From contig UCEY01000009.1 in assembly GCA_900471605.1 (NCBI GenBank), forward strand, positions 285,559-349,558: 64,000 nt of DNA, given 5' to 3'. Origin of the DNA: Hyphomicrobiales bacterium. Lineage in GTDB: Bacteria; Pseudomonadota; Alphaproteobacteria; Rhizobiales; Rhizobiaceae. Both the position numbers and the translations under genes were made by a program. Numbering within the stretch: position 1 is the stretch's first letter; each line of letters starts with the position of its first letter. Shown in pieces: positions 1 to 8,209 of the stretch. Below the pieces are notes generated by a model that saw nothing but the letters and a program-made list of their open reading frames with translations, made no database searches and had not been told where the DNA came from.

Positions 1-27
1 CGGCAGGACAGAGGGGGGTAGCAACAT

Positions 28-399
28 CTACGCAAAGCGCTCGATCCCGATAATCCGCAGAAGGTGCATGCACACATCGTCGATATGGCGGTACACTTCG
101 TCATTGGTAAACCTTACCACCGGCCAGCCAAGCGAGGCCAGTTTCTCATCCCTCGCAGCGTCCCGGCCGATGTTCTGATCGAATGAATGGCTCGCACCAT
201 CGACCTCGATAATCAGCTTGCGCTCCGGGCAGGCAAAATCGACGATGTAACCGGCGATCGGCATCTGCCGCCGGAAGCCGATCCCCATCAGGCGATGAGC
301 GCGGACCGCATTCCAGAATTTCAGCTCCGCTTCGGTCAGCGCCCGGCGCATGGTCCGGGCGTTTTTCCGATTGGCGTCGCGGACATGGAAATGCGGCAT
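28..399 (-). CDS. DUF559 domain endonuclease-like protein
   Basis: A 123-residue DUF559 protein, related to the very-short-patch-repair nuclease fold. The PD-(D/E)xK core is visible: VDFACPERKLIIEVDG at residues 53-68 supplies D54, E65 and D67, followed by a conserved His (H71) in GASH. The start at 399 lies 10 bases past the xdhB stop and has GGAG nine bases upstream, so it is probably the last gene of the bdhA-xdhA-xdhB transcript. The family has no agreed cellular role; a nuclease function is inferred from the fold only. No mobile element flanks it inside the window. Confidence 0.85.
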   Translation of the reverse strand: MPHFHVRDANRKNARTMRRALTEAELKFWNAVRAHRLMGIGFRRQMPIAGYIVDFACPERKLIIEVDGASHSFDQNIGRDAARDEKLASLGWPVVRFTNDEVYRHIDDVCMHLLRIIGIERFA

Positions 400-409
400 G
401 CGCGCTCCA

Positions 410-2746
410 TCACATCGCCTTCAGCCGCTCGACCGCCATCAGCACCCGTTCCGGCGTTGCCGGCGCGTCGAGCCTCGGGCAGACGGAATAATCCGCCACG
501 CTTGCCACCGCCATCGACAGAGCCTCCAGCACCGAGATCGCCAACATGAACGGCGGTTCGCCGACGGCCTTGGAGCGGCCGATGGTCGGTTCGGCGTTTT
601 CGGCCCATTCGGCAAGCTTGACGTTAAAAATCTTCGGCCGGTCGGAGGCGAGCGGGATCTTGTAGGTGGAGGGCGCGTGGGTGCGCAGGCGGCCCTTTGC
701 GTCCCACCACAATTCCTCGGTGGTGAGCCAGCCCATGCCCTGCACGAAGGCGCCTTCCACCTGGCCGATGTCGATCGCCGGGTTGAGCGACTTGCCGACG
801 TCGTGGAGAATGTCGGTGCGGTCGACCATGTATTCGCCGGTCAGCGTGTCGATCGACACTTCCGATACCGCGGCGCCATAGGCGAAGTAATAGAACGGCC
901 GTCCTCTACCCGCCTTGCGGTCCCAGTGAATGCGCGGCGTCTTGTAGAAGCCGGCGGCCGACAATTGCACGCGGTCGTAATAGGCGGCCCGGATGAAGGT
1001 GTCGAAAGGCACGATCTCGCCGCCGATGCGCAGCCGGTTTGGCAGGAACTCGACCTTGTCGCGGCCGACCTTCCACTGGCGCATGGCGAAATCGATCAGC
1101 CGTTCCTTGATCTGGCGGGCGGCGTCATAGGCGGCCATGCCGTTCAGGTCGGTGCCGGAAGAGGCGGCAGTCGCAGACGTGTTCGGCACCTTGCCGGTGG
1201 TCGTCGCGGTGATCTTCACCCGGTCGATATCGACCTGGAACGTATCGGCCACCACCTGCGCCACCTTGGTATAGAGGCCCTGGCCCATTTCGGTTCCACC
1301 ATGGTTCAGGTGGATCGAGCCGTCATTGTAGATATGTACCAGCGCGCCCGCCTGGTTATAGGCGGTCATGGTGAAGGAGATACCGAACTTCACCGGCGTC
1401 AGCGCGATGCCCTTGCGGATCACCGGGCTCTGCGAATTGAACTCCAGGATCGCCTGCCGGCGGGCCTGATACTCGGAAGAAGCCTCCAGCTCGTCGACGA
1501 GGCGGGCGATGATATTGTCCTCGACGTCCTGGTGATAGGGCGTCATCGTCCGGTCGGAACCGCGCTGGCCGTAGAAATTCAGCTTGCGGATATCGAGCGG
1601 ATCCTTGCCGACCGCATAGGCGATCTCCTCAATGATCCGCTCGCCGCCGAGCATGCCCTGCGGCCCGCCGAAACCGCGAAACGCGGTATTGGAGACGGTG
1701 TGGGTCTTCAGCGGTTGCGAAGTCAGTCGCACATGCGGGTAGAAATAGCTGGAATCGGCATGGAAGAGGGCACGGTCGGTGACCGGGCCGGAGAGGTCGG
1801 CGGAAAAACCGCAGCGCGCCGCATAGGTGGCATCGACCGCATGGATGCGGCCTTCCTCGTCGAAGGCGACGTCGTAGTCGACACGGAAATCGTGGCGCTT
1901 GCCGGTGATCGACATATCCTCGTCGCGGTCGGGGCGGAATTTCACCGCGCGCTTGAGCTTCCTGGCTGCGATGGCCGCAAGGGCTGCGAACTGGTTGCCT
2001 TGCGTTTCCTTGCCGCCGAAACCGCCGCCCATGCGACGGGTCTGGACGGTCACCGCATTGTTGGCGACGCCCAGCACATGCGCCACCATGTGCTGAATTT
2101 CGCTCGGATGCTGGGTGGAGGACCAGACGGTCACCTCGTCGTCTTCGCCCGGAATGGCGAGCGCGATATGGCTCTCCAGGTAAAAATGTTCCTGGCCGCC
2201 GATATACATGTGGTTCTGGACGCGCAGCGGCGCCTTTTCGATCTCGGTTTCAGGCTCGCCGCGTTTCAGCGTCATCGGCTCGACGACATAAGGCGCGTCG
2301 TTCTCGCGGGCGCTGTCGATATCGGTCCAGTGGGGCAGGTCGCGATATTCGATCTTCGCGAGCTTCGCCGCCCGGCGAGCCTGGTCGCGGGTCTCGGCGA
2401 TGACGGCGAAGACGATCTGGCCGTGGAACTGCACGGCGGTGGTCGCCAGCAGCGGCTCGTCGTGCTGGCCGGTCGAGGCGACGTCGTTGAAGCCCGGAAT
2501 GTCTTCCGCGGTGATCACCCAGACGACGCCGGGAGCGCTCTTGACCGCCGAAAGATCGATCGAGACGATCTCCGCATGCGCCCGGTCGGCAAGCCCCAAG
2601 CCGCCATGCAGCGTTCCTGCGGGTTCGGGAATATCGTCGATATATTCGGCGGTTCCGGTGACGTGCTTATGCGCAGAATCATGTTTCAGCGAGGTATGCA
2701 TCGGGCCGTTGATGAGCGGTTTGTTGTCGAAGGTGGTCTTGTCCAT
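410..2746 (-). CDS. xdhB: Xanthine dehydrogenase, molybdopterin-binding subunit
   Basis: Large catalytic subunit (778 aa, normal family length) of molybdenum hydroxylase xanthine dehydrogenase, which oxidises hypoxanthine and xanthine to urate in the cytoplasm. GGGFGGKE at residues 240-247 is the molybdopterin-contacting loop, FRGFGGPQGM follows near residue 310, and AVGEPPF places the catalytic Glu at residue 730, the position known for the Rhodobacter capsulatus enzyme. It is transcribed after xdhA but is separated from it by about 190 bases carrying a RIME-like element. The start at 2746 has GGAGG about nine bases upstream, embedded in the self-complementary GGAGGCCTCC at 2751-2760. No xdhC (cofactor-insertion chaperone) follows. 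Confidence 0.96.
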   Translation of the reverse strand: MDKTTFDNKPLINGPMHTSLKHDSAHKHVTGTAEYIDDIPEPAGTLHGGLGLADRAHAEIVSIDLSAVKSAPGVVWVITAEDIPGFNDVASTGQHDEPLLATTAVQFHGQIVFAVIAETRDQARRAAKLAKIEYRDLPHWTDIDSARENDAPYVVEPMTLKRGEPETEIEKAPLRVQNHMYIGGQEHFYLESHIALAIPGEDDEVTVWSSTQHPSEIQHMVAHVLGVANNAVTVQTRRMGGGFGGKETQGNQFAALAAIAARKLKRAVKFRPDRDEDMSITGKRHDFRVDYDVAFDEEGRIHAVDATYAARCGFSADLSGPVTDRALFHADSSYFYPHVRLTSQPLKTHTVSNTAFRGFGGPQGMLGGERIIEEIAYAVGKDPLDIRKLNFYGQRGSDRTMTPYHQDVEDNIIARLVDELEASSEYQARRQAILEFNSQSPVIRKGIALTPVKFGISFTMTAYNQAGALVHIYNDGSIHLNHGGTEMGQGLYTKVAQVVADTFQVDIDRVKITATTTGKVPNTSATAASSGTDLNGMAAYDAARQIKERLIDFAMRQWKVGRDKVEFLPNRLRIGGEIVPFDTFIRAAYYDRVQLSAAGFYKTPRIHWDRKAGRGRPFYYFAYGAAVSEVSIDTLTGEYMVDRTDILHDVGKSLNPAIDIGQVEGAFVQGMGWLTTEELWWDAKGRLRTHAPSTYKIPLASDRPKIFNVKLAEWAENAEPTIGRSKAVGEPPFMLAISVLEALSMAVASVADYSVCPRLDAPATPERVLMAVERLKAM

Positions 2747-2772
2747 CAGCGGAGGCCTCCAATCCGGAGGCT

Positions 2773-2914
2773 GCCCCTCATCCGGCTGCCGCCACCTTCT
2801 CCCCGTAGGGACGGGGAGAAGGACGCAAGCCGCATCGGCATCGCCTCAATCGCTGACGGTGAGCGGGGCACGTCCCCTCGCCCCGCAAGCGGGGAGAGGG
2901 TTAGGGTGAGGGGC
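2773..2914. repeat. RIME-like intergenic mosaic element, copy A
   Basis: A 142-base element bounded by inverted ends CCCCTCA / TGAGGGG. It has two hairpin modules: one around CTTCTCCCCGT / ACGGGGAGAAG (2796-2821) and one around CTCGCCCCGC / GCGGGGAGAG (2877-2898). The same two modules recur in reverse order and orientation at 15695-15833, and the first module recurs twice at 27323-27513. This matches the rhizobial intergenic mosaic (RIME-type) repeats. It sits inside an operon, between xdhA and xdhB. Confidence 0.85.
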
Positions 2915-2936
2915 CGGTTCACGGTGTTTACCATTT

Positions 2937-4409
2937 TCACGCCTCCTCCAGCTCGAACCGGCGGAGTTCCGCGGGCGCTCCGGCGGTTTCCAGGAAGAAG
3001 CGGGTCAGCAGGTTCCTGGCGGTGAGGCTGCGGTATTCAGCCGTCGCCCGCCAGTCGGTCAGCGGCTGGTAATCCTCGCCGAACGCATCGCGCACGGCCG
3101 AGACGGTGCCCCAGTTCCACACCTCTCCGAGAAGCGCGTCCTCGACGTGTTTCGCCCGTTTCGGGGTAGCCGCCATGCCGCCGAAGGCGATGCGAATCTT
3201 TTCGACCTTGCCGTCGGCATCGAGCGTCAGATGGAAGGCGCCGCAGAGCGCGGAGATGTCCTCGTCGCGGCGCTTGGAGATCTTGTAGACGGCGAAATGG
3301 CTGCCTTCGGCCGGGCGCGGCACGAAAACCTTCTCGACGAATTCGGTCGGCAGCCTGTCCTGCTTGCCGTATGCGAGGAAATAATCCTCGAGCGGTATGG
3401 TACGGCGGCCGGAATGGGAGCGCAGCGTCAGTTCGGCGCCGAGCGCGATCAAGGGCGGCGGGGTGTCGCCGATTGGCGAGCCGTTGGCAATGTTGCCGCC
3501 GATCGTGCCCATGTTGCGCACCTGCTGGCCGCCGATCCGATCGATCAGCCGGCCGAACGGCGGGATCTCGTCCACGAGAACATCGAATGCCTGGGCATAA
3601 CTGACGCCGGCGCCGATGATGATACCGGCCTCCTCGGAGGTGATCGACTGCAGCTCGGTCAGGTGGTTGATGAAGATGACGGGGTTCAGGAGCCGCATCT
3701 GCTTGGTCACCCAAAGCCCGACATCGGTCGCCCCGGCGACAATGGTCGCCTCGGGTTCGTCGGCGAGGATATCGGCGAATGCTGCGACCGAGGCCGGCAC
3801 GATCGAGCGGGCGCCATCCTTGGCGATGATGATCGTGTCGTTGCCGGAATGGATGCCCCAGAGCTTGGCCATGACCTGGATGCGGTCGCTCTCCAGCGGG
3901 TCGAAGAGCGAACTCGGCCGGCTGGTGGAGATGTGCTCGGCCGCCTTGACGATCGGCTCGTAACCGGTGCAGCGACAGAGATTGCCCTGCAGCGCGCTTT
4001 CGATTTCGGCGCGCGTCGGCGTGCCGTTCGAGAGCCACAGGCCGTAGAGCGACATCACGAAGCCGGGGGTGCAGAAGCCGCATTGCGAGCCGTGGAAATC
4101 GACCATCGCCTGCTGCACGGGATGCAGCGCGCCGTCGCGTCCTGCCAGGTGCTCGATGGTGACCACATGCGTGCCGTGCAGAGATCCTAAGAACCGGATG
4201 CAGGCGTTGACGCTTTCGTAGCGCAGGCCGTGTTCCGTCAATCGCCCGATCAGCACCGTGCAGGCGCCGCAGTCGCCTTCCGCACAGCCTTCCTTGGTAC
4301 CTGTCAGCCGCCGCCTCAGGCGAAGATAGTCGAGAAGGGTTTCCGTCGGGCCGAAATCTCCAAGGGTGACCTCATCTCCATTCACGATGAAGCGGATGGC
4401 TTCGCTCAT
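2937..4409 (-). CDS. xdhA: Xanthine dehydrogenase, iron-sulphur/FAD subunit
   Basis: Small subunit (490 aa) of xanthine dehydrogenase, passing electrons from the molybdenum centre through two 2Fe-2S clusters to FAD and NAD. Cluster ligands are visible: C42, C47, C50 and C70 form the plant-ferredoxin-type site, and C110, C113, C145 and C147 form the alpha-helical [2Fe-2S] site (CGFC and CRC motifs). The FAD domain begins near residue 175, with VAGATDVGLWV near 224-234 and GGNIANGSPIGD in the middle. AAGGAG lies just before the start at 4409. It follows bdhA by 54 bases, the arrangement known as the bdhA-xdhA2-xdhB2 mixed-function operon in Sinorhizobium meliloti. Confidence 0.96.
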   Translation of the reverse strand: MSEAIRFIVNGDEVTLGDFGPTETLLDYLRLRRRLTGTKEGCAEGDCGACTVLIGRLTEHGLRYESVNACIRFLGSLHGTHVVTIEHLAGRDGALHPVQQAMVDFHGSQCGFCTPGFVMSLYGLWLSNGTPTRAEIESALQGNLCRCTGYEPIVKAAEHISTSRPSSLFDPLESDRIQVMAKLWGIHSGNDTIIIAKDGARSIVPASVAAFADILADEPEATIVAGATDVGLWVTKQMRLLNPVIFINHLTELQSITSEEAGIIIGAGVSYAQAFDVLVDEIPPFGRLIDRIGGQQVRNMGTIGGNIANGSPIGDTPPPLIALGAELTLRSHSGRRTIPLEDYFLAYGKQDRLPTEFVEKVFVPRPAEGSHFAVYKISKRRDEDISALCGAFHLTLDADGKVEKIRIAFGGMAATPKRAKHVEDALLGEVWNWGTVSAVRDAFGEDYQPLTDWRATAEYRSLTARNLLTRFFLETAGAPAELRRFELEEA

Positions 4410-4463
4410 TTTTCTCCTTCGTCCGCCGTTGCCGGCTCTTGTAGTCCGTTCCGGTTGGCCCGG

Positions 4464-5240
4464 TTATTGGGCGGTCCAGCCGCCGTCGATCGAGATATGC
4501 GTGCCGGTAATGCTTCTGGCCGCATCGCTGGCGAGATAGATCGCCGCCTGCGCGACCTCGTCGATCGCCACGAATTCCTTGGTCGCCTGCAGCTTCAGCA
4601 TCACCTCGGTCTTTACCTGGTCCTCGGTGATGCCGCGCTCGCGGGCGGTGTCGGGGATCTGCTTTTCGACCAGCGGCGTCAGCACGTAGCCCGGGCATAT
4701 CGCATTCACGGTAATCCCGAATTCCGCAAGTTCCAAGGCCGCCGTTTTGGTTAGTCCTAAAATACCATGTTTGGCAGCCACATAGGCGGATTTGAACGGC
4801 GAGGCGACCAGCGCGTGGGCCGAGGCCACGTTGATGATGCGGCCCTTGCCGGAAGCCTTCATCAGAGGGATCGCGTGGCGCATGGTATGGAAGGCCGAGG
4901 TCAGGAGGATGGCGATCAGCTGGTCCCATTTTTCCGGCGGGAATTCCTCGATCTTGGCCACATGCTGGATGCCGGCATTGTTGACCAGCACATCCACGGT
5001 GCCGAAGGTTTTTGCCGCGGTGGCGATCAGGTCCTCGATCTCGGCCGGCCGGGTCATGTCTGCCCCATGATAGAGCACGCGGCCGGAGCCGAGCGCATCG
5101 AGTTCGCTGCGCGTCGCCTCGATCGCATCGGCCGGCCCGAAGCCGTTGATCACGACATTGGCGCCTTCGGCCGCAAACGCCTTTGCAACGCCGAGCCCGA
5201 TGCCGCTCGTGGAGCCGGTGACGACGACGGTTCTGCTCAT
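4464..5240 (-). CDS. bdhA: D-3-hydroxybutyrate dehydrogenase
   Basis: Cytoplasmic short-chain dehydrogenase oxidising D-3-hydroxybutyrate to acetoacetate with NAD, a step in reusing polyhydroxybutyrate stores. The nucleotide loop TGSTSGIGLG starts at residue 8, NNAGIQH follows, and the active-site Ser and YxxxK are in NVASAHALVAS and YVAAK. The start at 5240 gives 258 aa, the usual length, and is preceded by AGGGAG; an in-frame Met 20 codons upstream lacks such a site. It is the first gene of a leftward operon with xdhA, xdhB and probably the DUF559 gene. Confidence 0.96.
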   Translation of the reverse strand: MSRTVVVTGSTSGIGLGVAKAFAAEGANVVINGFGPADAIEATRSELDALGSGRVLYHGADMTRPAEIEDLIATAAKTFGTVDVLVNNAGIQHVAKIEEFPPEKWDQLIAILLTSAFHTMRHAIPLMKASGKGRIINVASAHALVASPFKSAYVAAKHGILGLTKTAALELAEFGITVNAICPGYVLTPLVEKQIPDTARERGITEDQVKTEVMLKLQATKEFVAIDEVAQAAIYLASDAARSITGTHISIDGGWTAQ

Positions 5241-5602
5241 GCCCAAATCTCCCTGCGATCCAGCCTTCCGGGCGGCGTTCTTGTGCGCCGCAATGGTCAA
5301 GGCAGGTTATGCGCAAATTTCGCCCTCTTGCAATCGGCATCGTCGATCTCGAGCGCCGGGCGGATGCCCGCCATCGCCGGCGAGGGAAGGGCGCGGCGGC
5401 GGCGTCTCAACATCGCTGCCGCCGCCGAGCACCCCCTGAAGCAACGGCAGGTCGAGGCTCTCGATCTGGCCGCGGTTTGCCGCCAAACAGCGGTCACAAC
5501 TCGCAGGAAGAACTTGCCGGGCGAGGCTTATTGATGATGACACAAAAAAACCGAGCTGCTATTGTTCCAACGGCGCCGGACGGACAGACCTGGGAGGGTC
5601 GG
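5241..5602. other. Intergenic region between divergent bdhA and DUF937 genes
   Basis: About 360 bases with no convincing gene. An open frame runs upstream of the DUF937 start but is low-complexity and Arg-rich and has no homology I recognise. The region must hold the leftward bdhA promoter and the rightward promoter of the DUF937 gene. No clear sigma-70 hexamers or operator palindromes stand out. Confidence 0.5.
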
Positions 5603-5950
5603 ATGGGATTGTTTGATGGCCTTGGAAGCGTGATCAGCGACGCCCTGGGCGGCAGGCCGGTCAATTTGCTGGCGGTCGCCGAAAACATCTTTCAGAATGC
5701 CGGCGGCGTCAACGGAATCGTCGCCCAGCTCAACCGGGCGGGCCTCGGCGACCAGGTGGCGTCGTGGATCGGTACCGGTTCCAATCTTCCCGTCTCCGCC
5801 GAGCAGATCAGGTCGGCTCTTTCCTCCGAGCAGGTACGCGGTCTGGCAAGCGCGCTCGGCATCGATGTCGACCAACTGCCTCAGCTTCTCGCAGATCACT
5901 TGCCGACCGCGATCGACAAGGCGAGCCCGAACGGGGTTCTCCCGTCCTGA
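5603..5950 (+). CDS. DUF937/YidB-like protein
   Basis: A 115-residue protein beginning MGLFDGLGSVISDALGG, the typical N-terminus of YidB-like DUF937 proteins: a Gly-rich amphipathic start followed by repeats of short helices (VNGIVAQLNRAGLGDQVASW). A C-terminal segment, LSSEQVRGLASALGIDVDQL, resembles the family's helical repeat. GGGAGGG seven bases before 5603 decides this start over ATG codons further upstream at 5534. Function is unknown; members are small soluble proteins without catalytic motifs. Confidence 0.8.
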   Translation: MGLFDGLGSVISDALGGRPVNLLAVAENIFQNAGGVNGIVAQLNRAGLGDQVASWIGTGSNLPVSAEQIRSALSSEQVRGLASALGIDVDQLPQLLADHLPTAIDKASPNGVLPS

Positions 5951-6010
5951 CGGGGGAGCCGTGCATTCTTCGCTTCACCCTATTGGCAACTCACAGCTTC
6001 AGGCAAAACC

Positions 6011-6466
6011 ATGTACGGAAAACTGACTTTCCTCGCCGCCGGCACCCTTCTCGGCGCCCTTGCCCTGTCTTCCCCCGCCAGCGCGCTGACGATGAAGGAA
6101 TGCAGCACGAAATATCAGGCCGCCAAGACGGACGGTTCTGCAAAGGACATGAAGTGGAATGATTACCGCGCCAAGTTCTGCGGCGCCGATGCCGCCGCCG
6201 CGGACAAGCAGGACGAGGACGACGTGGTCAAGACCACGGAAAAAGAACCGGAAAAGTCCACGGTCAAGGCACCGAAGAGCGTGACCTTCCCGAAGGCGGT
6301 CGACAAGAAATACGCAAGCGAGACGCCTGCCAAGGGCCGCCTCAAGACCTGCGTCGACTCCTACCATGTCAACAAGGAAGCCGGCACGCTCGCCGACCTC
6401 AAGTGGATCCAGAAGGGCGGCGGTTACTGGAGCCTGTGCAACACGGCTCTGAAGGGCGGCGCCTGA
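6011..6466 (+). CDS. Exported protein with two Cys-bounded repeats
   Basis: A 151-aa protein with a signal peptide (MYGKLTFLAAG followed by a hydrophobic stretch, cleavage likely after PASA near residue 25). The mature part has two related modules: MKECSTKYQAAK...KWNDYRAKFC near 28-57 and LKTCVDSYHVNK...YWSLC near 112-145, each opening and closing with Cys, joined by a charged Lys/Glu-rich linker. This resembles the PsiF-type repeat common in proteobacterial periplasmic proteins. It stands alone 60 bases after the DUF937 gene. Its role is unknown. Confidence 0.75.
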   Translation: MYGKLTFLAAGTLLGALALSSPASALTMKECSTKYQAAKTDGSAKDMKWNDYRAKFCGADAAAADKQDEDDVVKTTEKEPEKSTVKAPKSVTFPKAVDKKYASETPAKGRLKTCVDSYHVNKEAGTLADLKWIQKGGGYWSLCNTALKGGA

Positions 6467-6567
6467 TCGCTTGATCGTATTCCGGCGTCCAGCATGCCGG
6501 CGGACAGGGGAAAGGCGCGCCGCGCCCTTCCTTTCCGTTTGACAGGCTTTTGCCGTTTCTGTTCAAA

Positions 6568-6594
6568 CCAGTTCCCAAGCATTGCGTGAACTGG
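6568..6594 (+). promoter_or_regulatory. Inverted repeat abutting the glpK ribosome binding site
   Basis: CCAGTTC at 6568-6574 pairs with GAACTGG at 6588-6594 across a 13-base loop. The right arm touches the GGGAGGG Shine-Dalgarno of glpK (6593-6599). It could be a DNA operator or an RNA hairpin that limits ribosome access. Confidence 0.35.
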
Positions 6595-6604
6595 GAGGGA
6601 CGGC

Positions 6605-8098
6605 ATGGCGGGATATGTTCTGGCGATCGATCAGGGGACGACCTCGACGCGGGCGATCGTGTTTGACGGTGACATGCGGATAGCCGGCATCGGCCAGAAG
6701 GAATTCACCCAGATCTTCCCCAAATCCGGCTGGGTGGAGCATGATCCGGAAGAGATCTGGGCGACCGTGCTCTGGGCCGTCGAGCAGGCCCTGCGGGAAG
6801 CCAAGCTGAAAGCCTCCGACATTGCCGCGATCGGCATCACCAACCAGCGTGAGACCGTCGTCGTCTGGGAACGCGAAAGCGGAAAACCGATCCATAACGC
6901 CATCGTCTGGCAGGACCGTCGCACCGCCAGCTATTGCGAGAAGCTGAAGCGCCAGGACCTCGAAAAACTGTTCACCCGCCGCACTGGCCTGCTGCTCGAC
7001 CCCTATTTTTCCGGCACCAAGCTTTCCTGGATGCTCGCCAACGTCAAGGGTGCGCGGGCGAGGGCCGCCAAGGGGGAGCTTTGCTTCGGCACGATCGACA
7101 CGTTCCTGATCTGGCGGCTGACCGGAGGCAAAAGCTTCGTCACCGATGCGACCAATGCCTCGCGCACGCTGATCTACAACATCGCCGACAACCGCTGGGA
7201 CGAGGACCTGCTGGAAATCCTTCGCATCCCCGCCGCCATGTTGCCCGAGGTCAAGGATTGCGCCGACGAGTTCGGCATTTGCGACGAAAGCCTGTTCGGC
7301 GCGGCGATCCCGATCCTCGGCGTTGCCGGCGACCAGCAGGCGGCGACGATCGGCCAGGCCTGTTTCGAACCGGGCATGATGAAATCCACCTACGGTACCG
7401 GCTGTTTCGCGGTGCTCAACACCGGCGCCGACATGGTGCGGTCGAAGAACCGGCTCCTGACCACCATCGCCTACCGCCTCGATGGCGAGACGACCTATGC
7501 GCTGGAGGGCTCGATCTTCATCGCCGGGGCCGCCGTGCAATGGCTGCGCGACGGGCTCGGGATCATCGAAAGAGCGTCGCAAACCGGGGAGTTGGCGGAA
7601 GAAGCCGATCCTCAGCAGGAGGTTTACCTGGTGCCCGCCTTTACCGGGCTCGGCGCGCCCTATTGGGATGCGGAGGCCCGCGGCGCCATGTTCGGCCTGA
7701 CCCGTGCGACGGGGCCTGCGGAAATCTCCCGCGCTGCGCTCGAGGCGGTTTGCTACCAGACCCGCGACCTTTACGACGCGATGCAGAAGGACTGGCGCAA
7801 CGCCAACGGCAGCACGGTGCTGCGCGTCGACGGCGGCATGGTCGCCTCCGACTGGACGATGCAGCGGCTCTCCGACCTGATCGACGCGCCCGTCGACCGG
7901 CCGACCATCCTCGAGACGACAGCGCTCGGGGCGGCATGGCTTGCAGGCTCGAAGGCGGGGGTGTGGCCGGACCGGAAAGCCTTCGCGAAAAGCTGGGCGC
8001 GGCAGCGCCGATTCGAGCCGCAGATGGACGAAAAGACCCGTTCTGCGAAGATTCGCGGCTGGAAGGATGCCGTCCGGAGAACATTAACAAATGCGTAA
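6605..8098 (+). CDS. glpK: Glycerol kinase
   Basis: FGGY-family kinase phosphorylating glycerol to sn-glycerol 3-phosphate in the cytoplasm (497 aa, normal length). The N-terminal phosphate-binding loop [15 protein letters not shown] is at residues 6-20, [10 protein letters not shown] lines the glycerol site near 80, and [10 protein letters not shown] plus [19 protein letters not shown] in the second domain are typical GlpK signatures. [12 protein letters not shown] is near residue 415. GGGAGGG precedes the start. No glpF, glpD or glpR lies nearby, so the gene appears monocistronic. Confidence 0.97.
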   Translation: MAGYVLAIDQGTTSTRAIVFDGDMRIAGIGQKEFTQIFPKSGWVEHDPEEIWATVLWAVEQALREAKLKASDIAAIGITNQRETVVVWERESGKPIHNAIVWQDRRTASYCEKLKRQDLEKLFTRRTGLLLDPYFSGTKLSWMLANVKGARARAAKGELCFGTIDTFLIWRLTGGKSFVTDATNASRTLIYNIADNRWDEDLLEILRIPAAMLPEVKDCADEFGICDESLFGAAIPILGVAGDQQAATIGQACFEPGMMKSTYGTGCFAVLNTGADMVRSKNRLLTTIAYRLDGETTYALEGSIFIAGAAVQWLRDGLGIIERASQTGELAEEADPQQEVYLVPAFTGLGAPYWDAEARGAMFGLTRATGPAEISRAALEAVCYQTRDLYDAMQKDWRNANGSTVLRVDGGMVASDWTMQRLSDLIDAPVDRPTILETTALGAAWLAGSKAGVWPDRKAFAKSWARQRRFEPQMDEKTRSAKIRGWKDAVRRTLTNA

Positions 8099-8104
8099 GT
8101 ACTT

Positions 8105-8131
8105 ATTTTCGATTAACCATTTATCGAAAAT
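8105..8131. promoter_or_regulatory. Inverted repeat containing a CtrA-like half site
   Basis: ATTTTCGAT (8105-8113) and ATCGAAAAT (8123-8131) form a perfect 9-bp inverted repeat after the glpK stop. The sequence from its left arm into the loop reads TTAACCAT (8113-8120), the half-site recognised by the alphaproteobacterial cell-cycle regulator CtrA. It lies about 90 bases before a peptidoglycan carboxypeptidase gene. It could instead act as the glpK terminator. Confidence 0.35.
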
Positions 8132-8209
8132 TCGAATCAAATGCGAATCGCGTCATTTTCGCACCATGTTCGTTGCCATATCCTCGCCGGCGACTTAGAG
8201 AGGGTGGGC

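Noticed and set aside
350..3025. Long open frame (about 890 codons) on the plus strand opposite xdhB
   Set aside because: It is the GC-rich antisense shadow of xdhB; its translation is Arg/Val/Asp-rich with no domain, and the minus strand gives a complete, motif-bearing enzyme.
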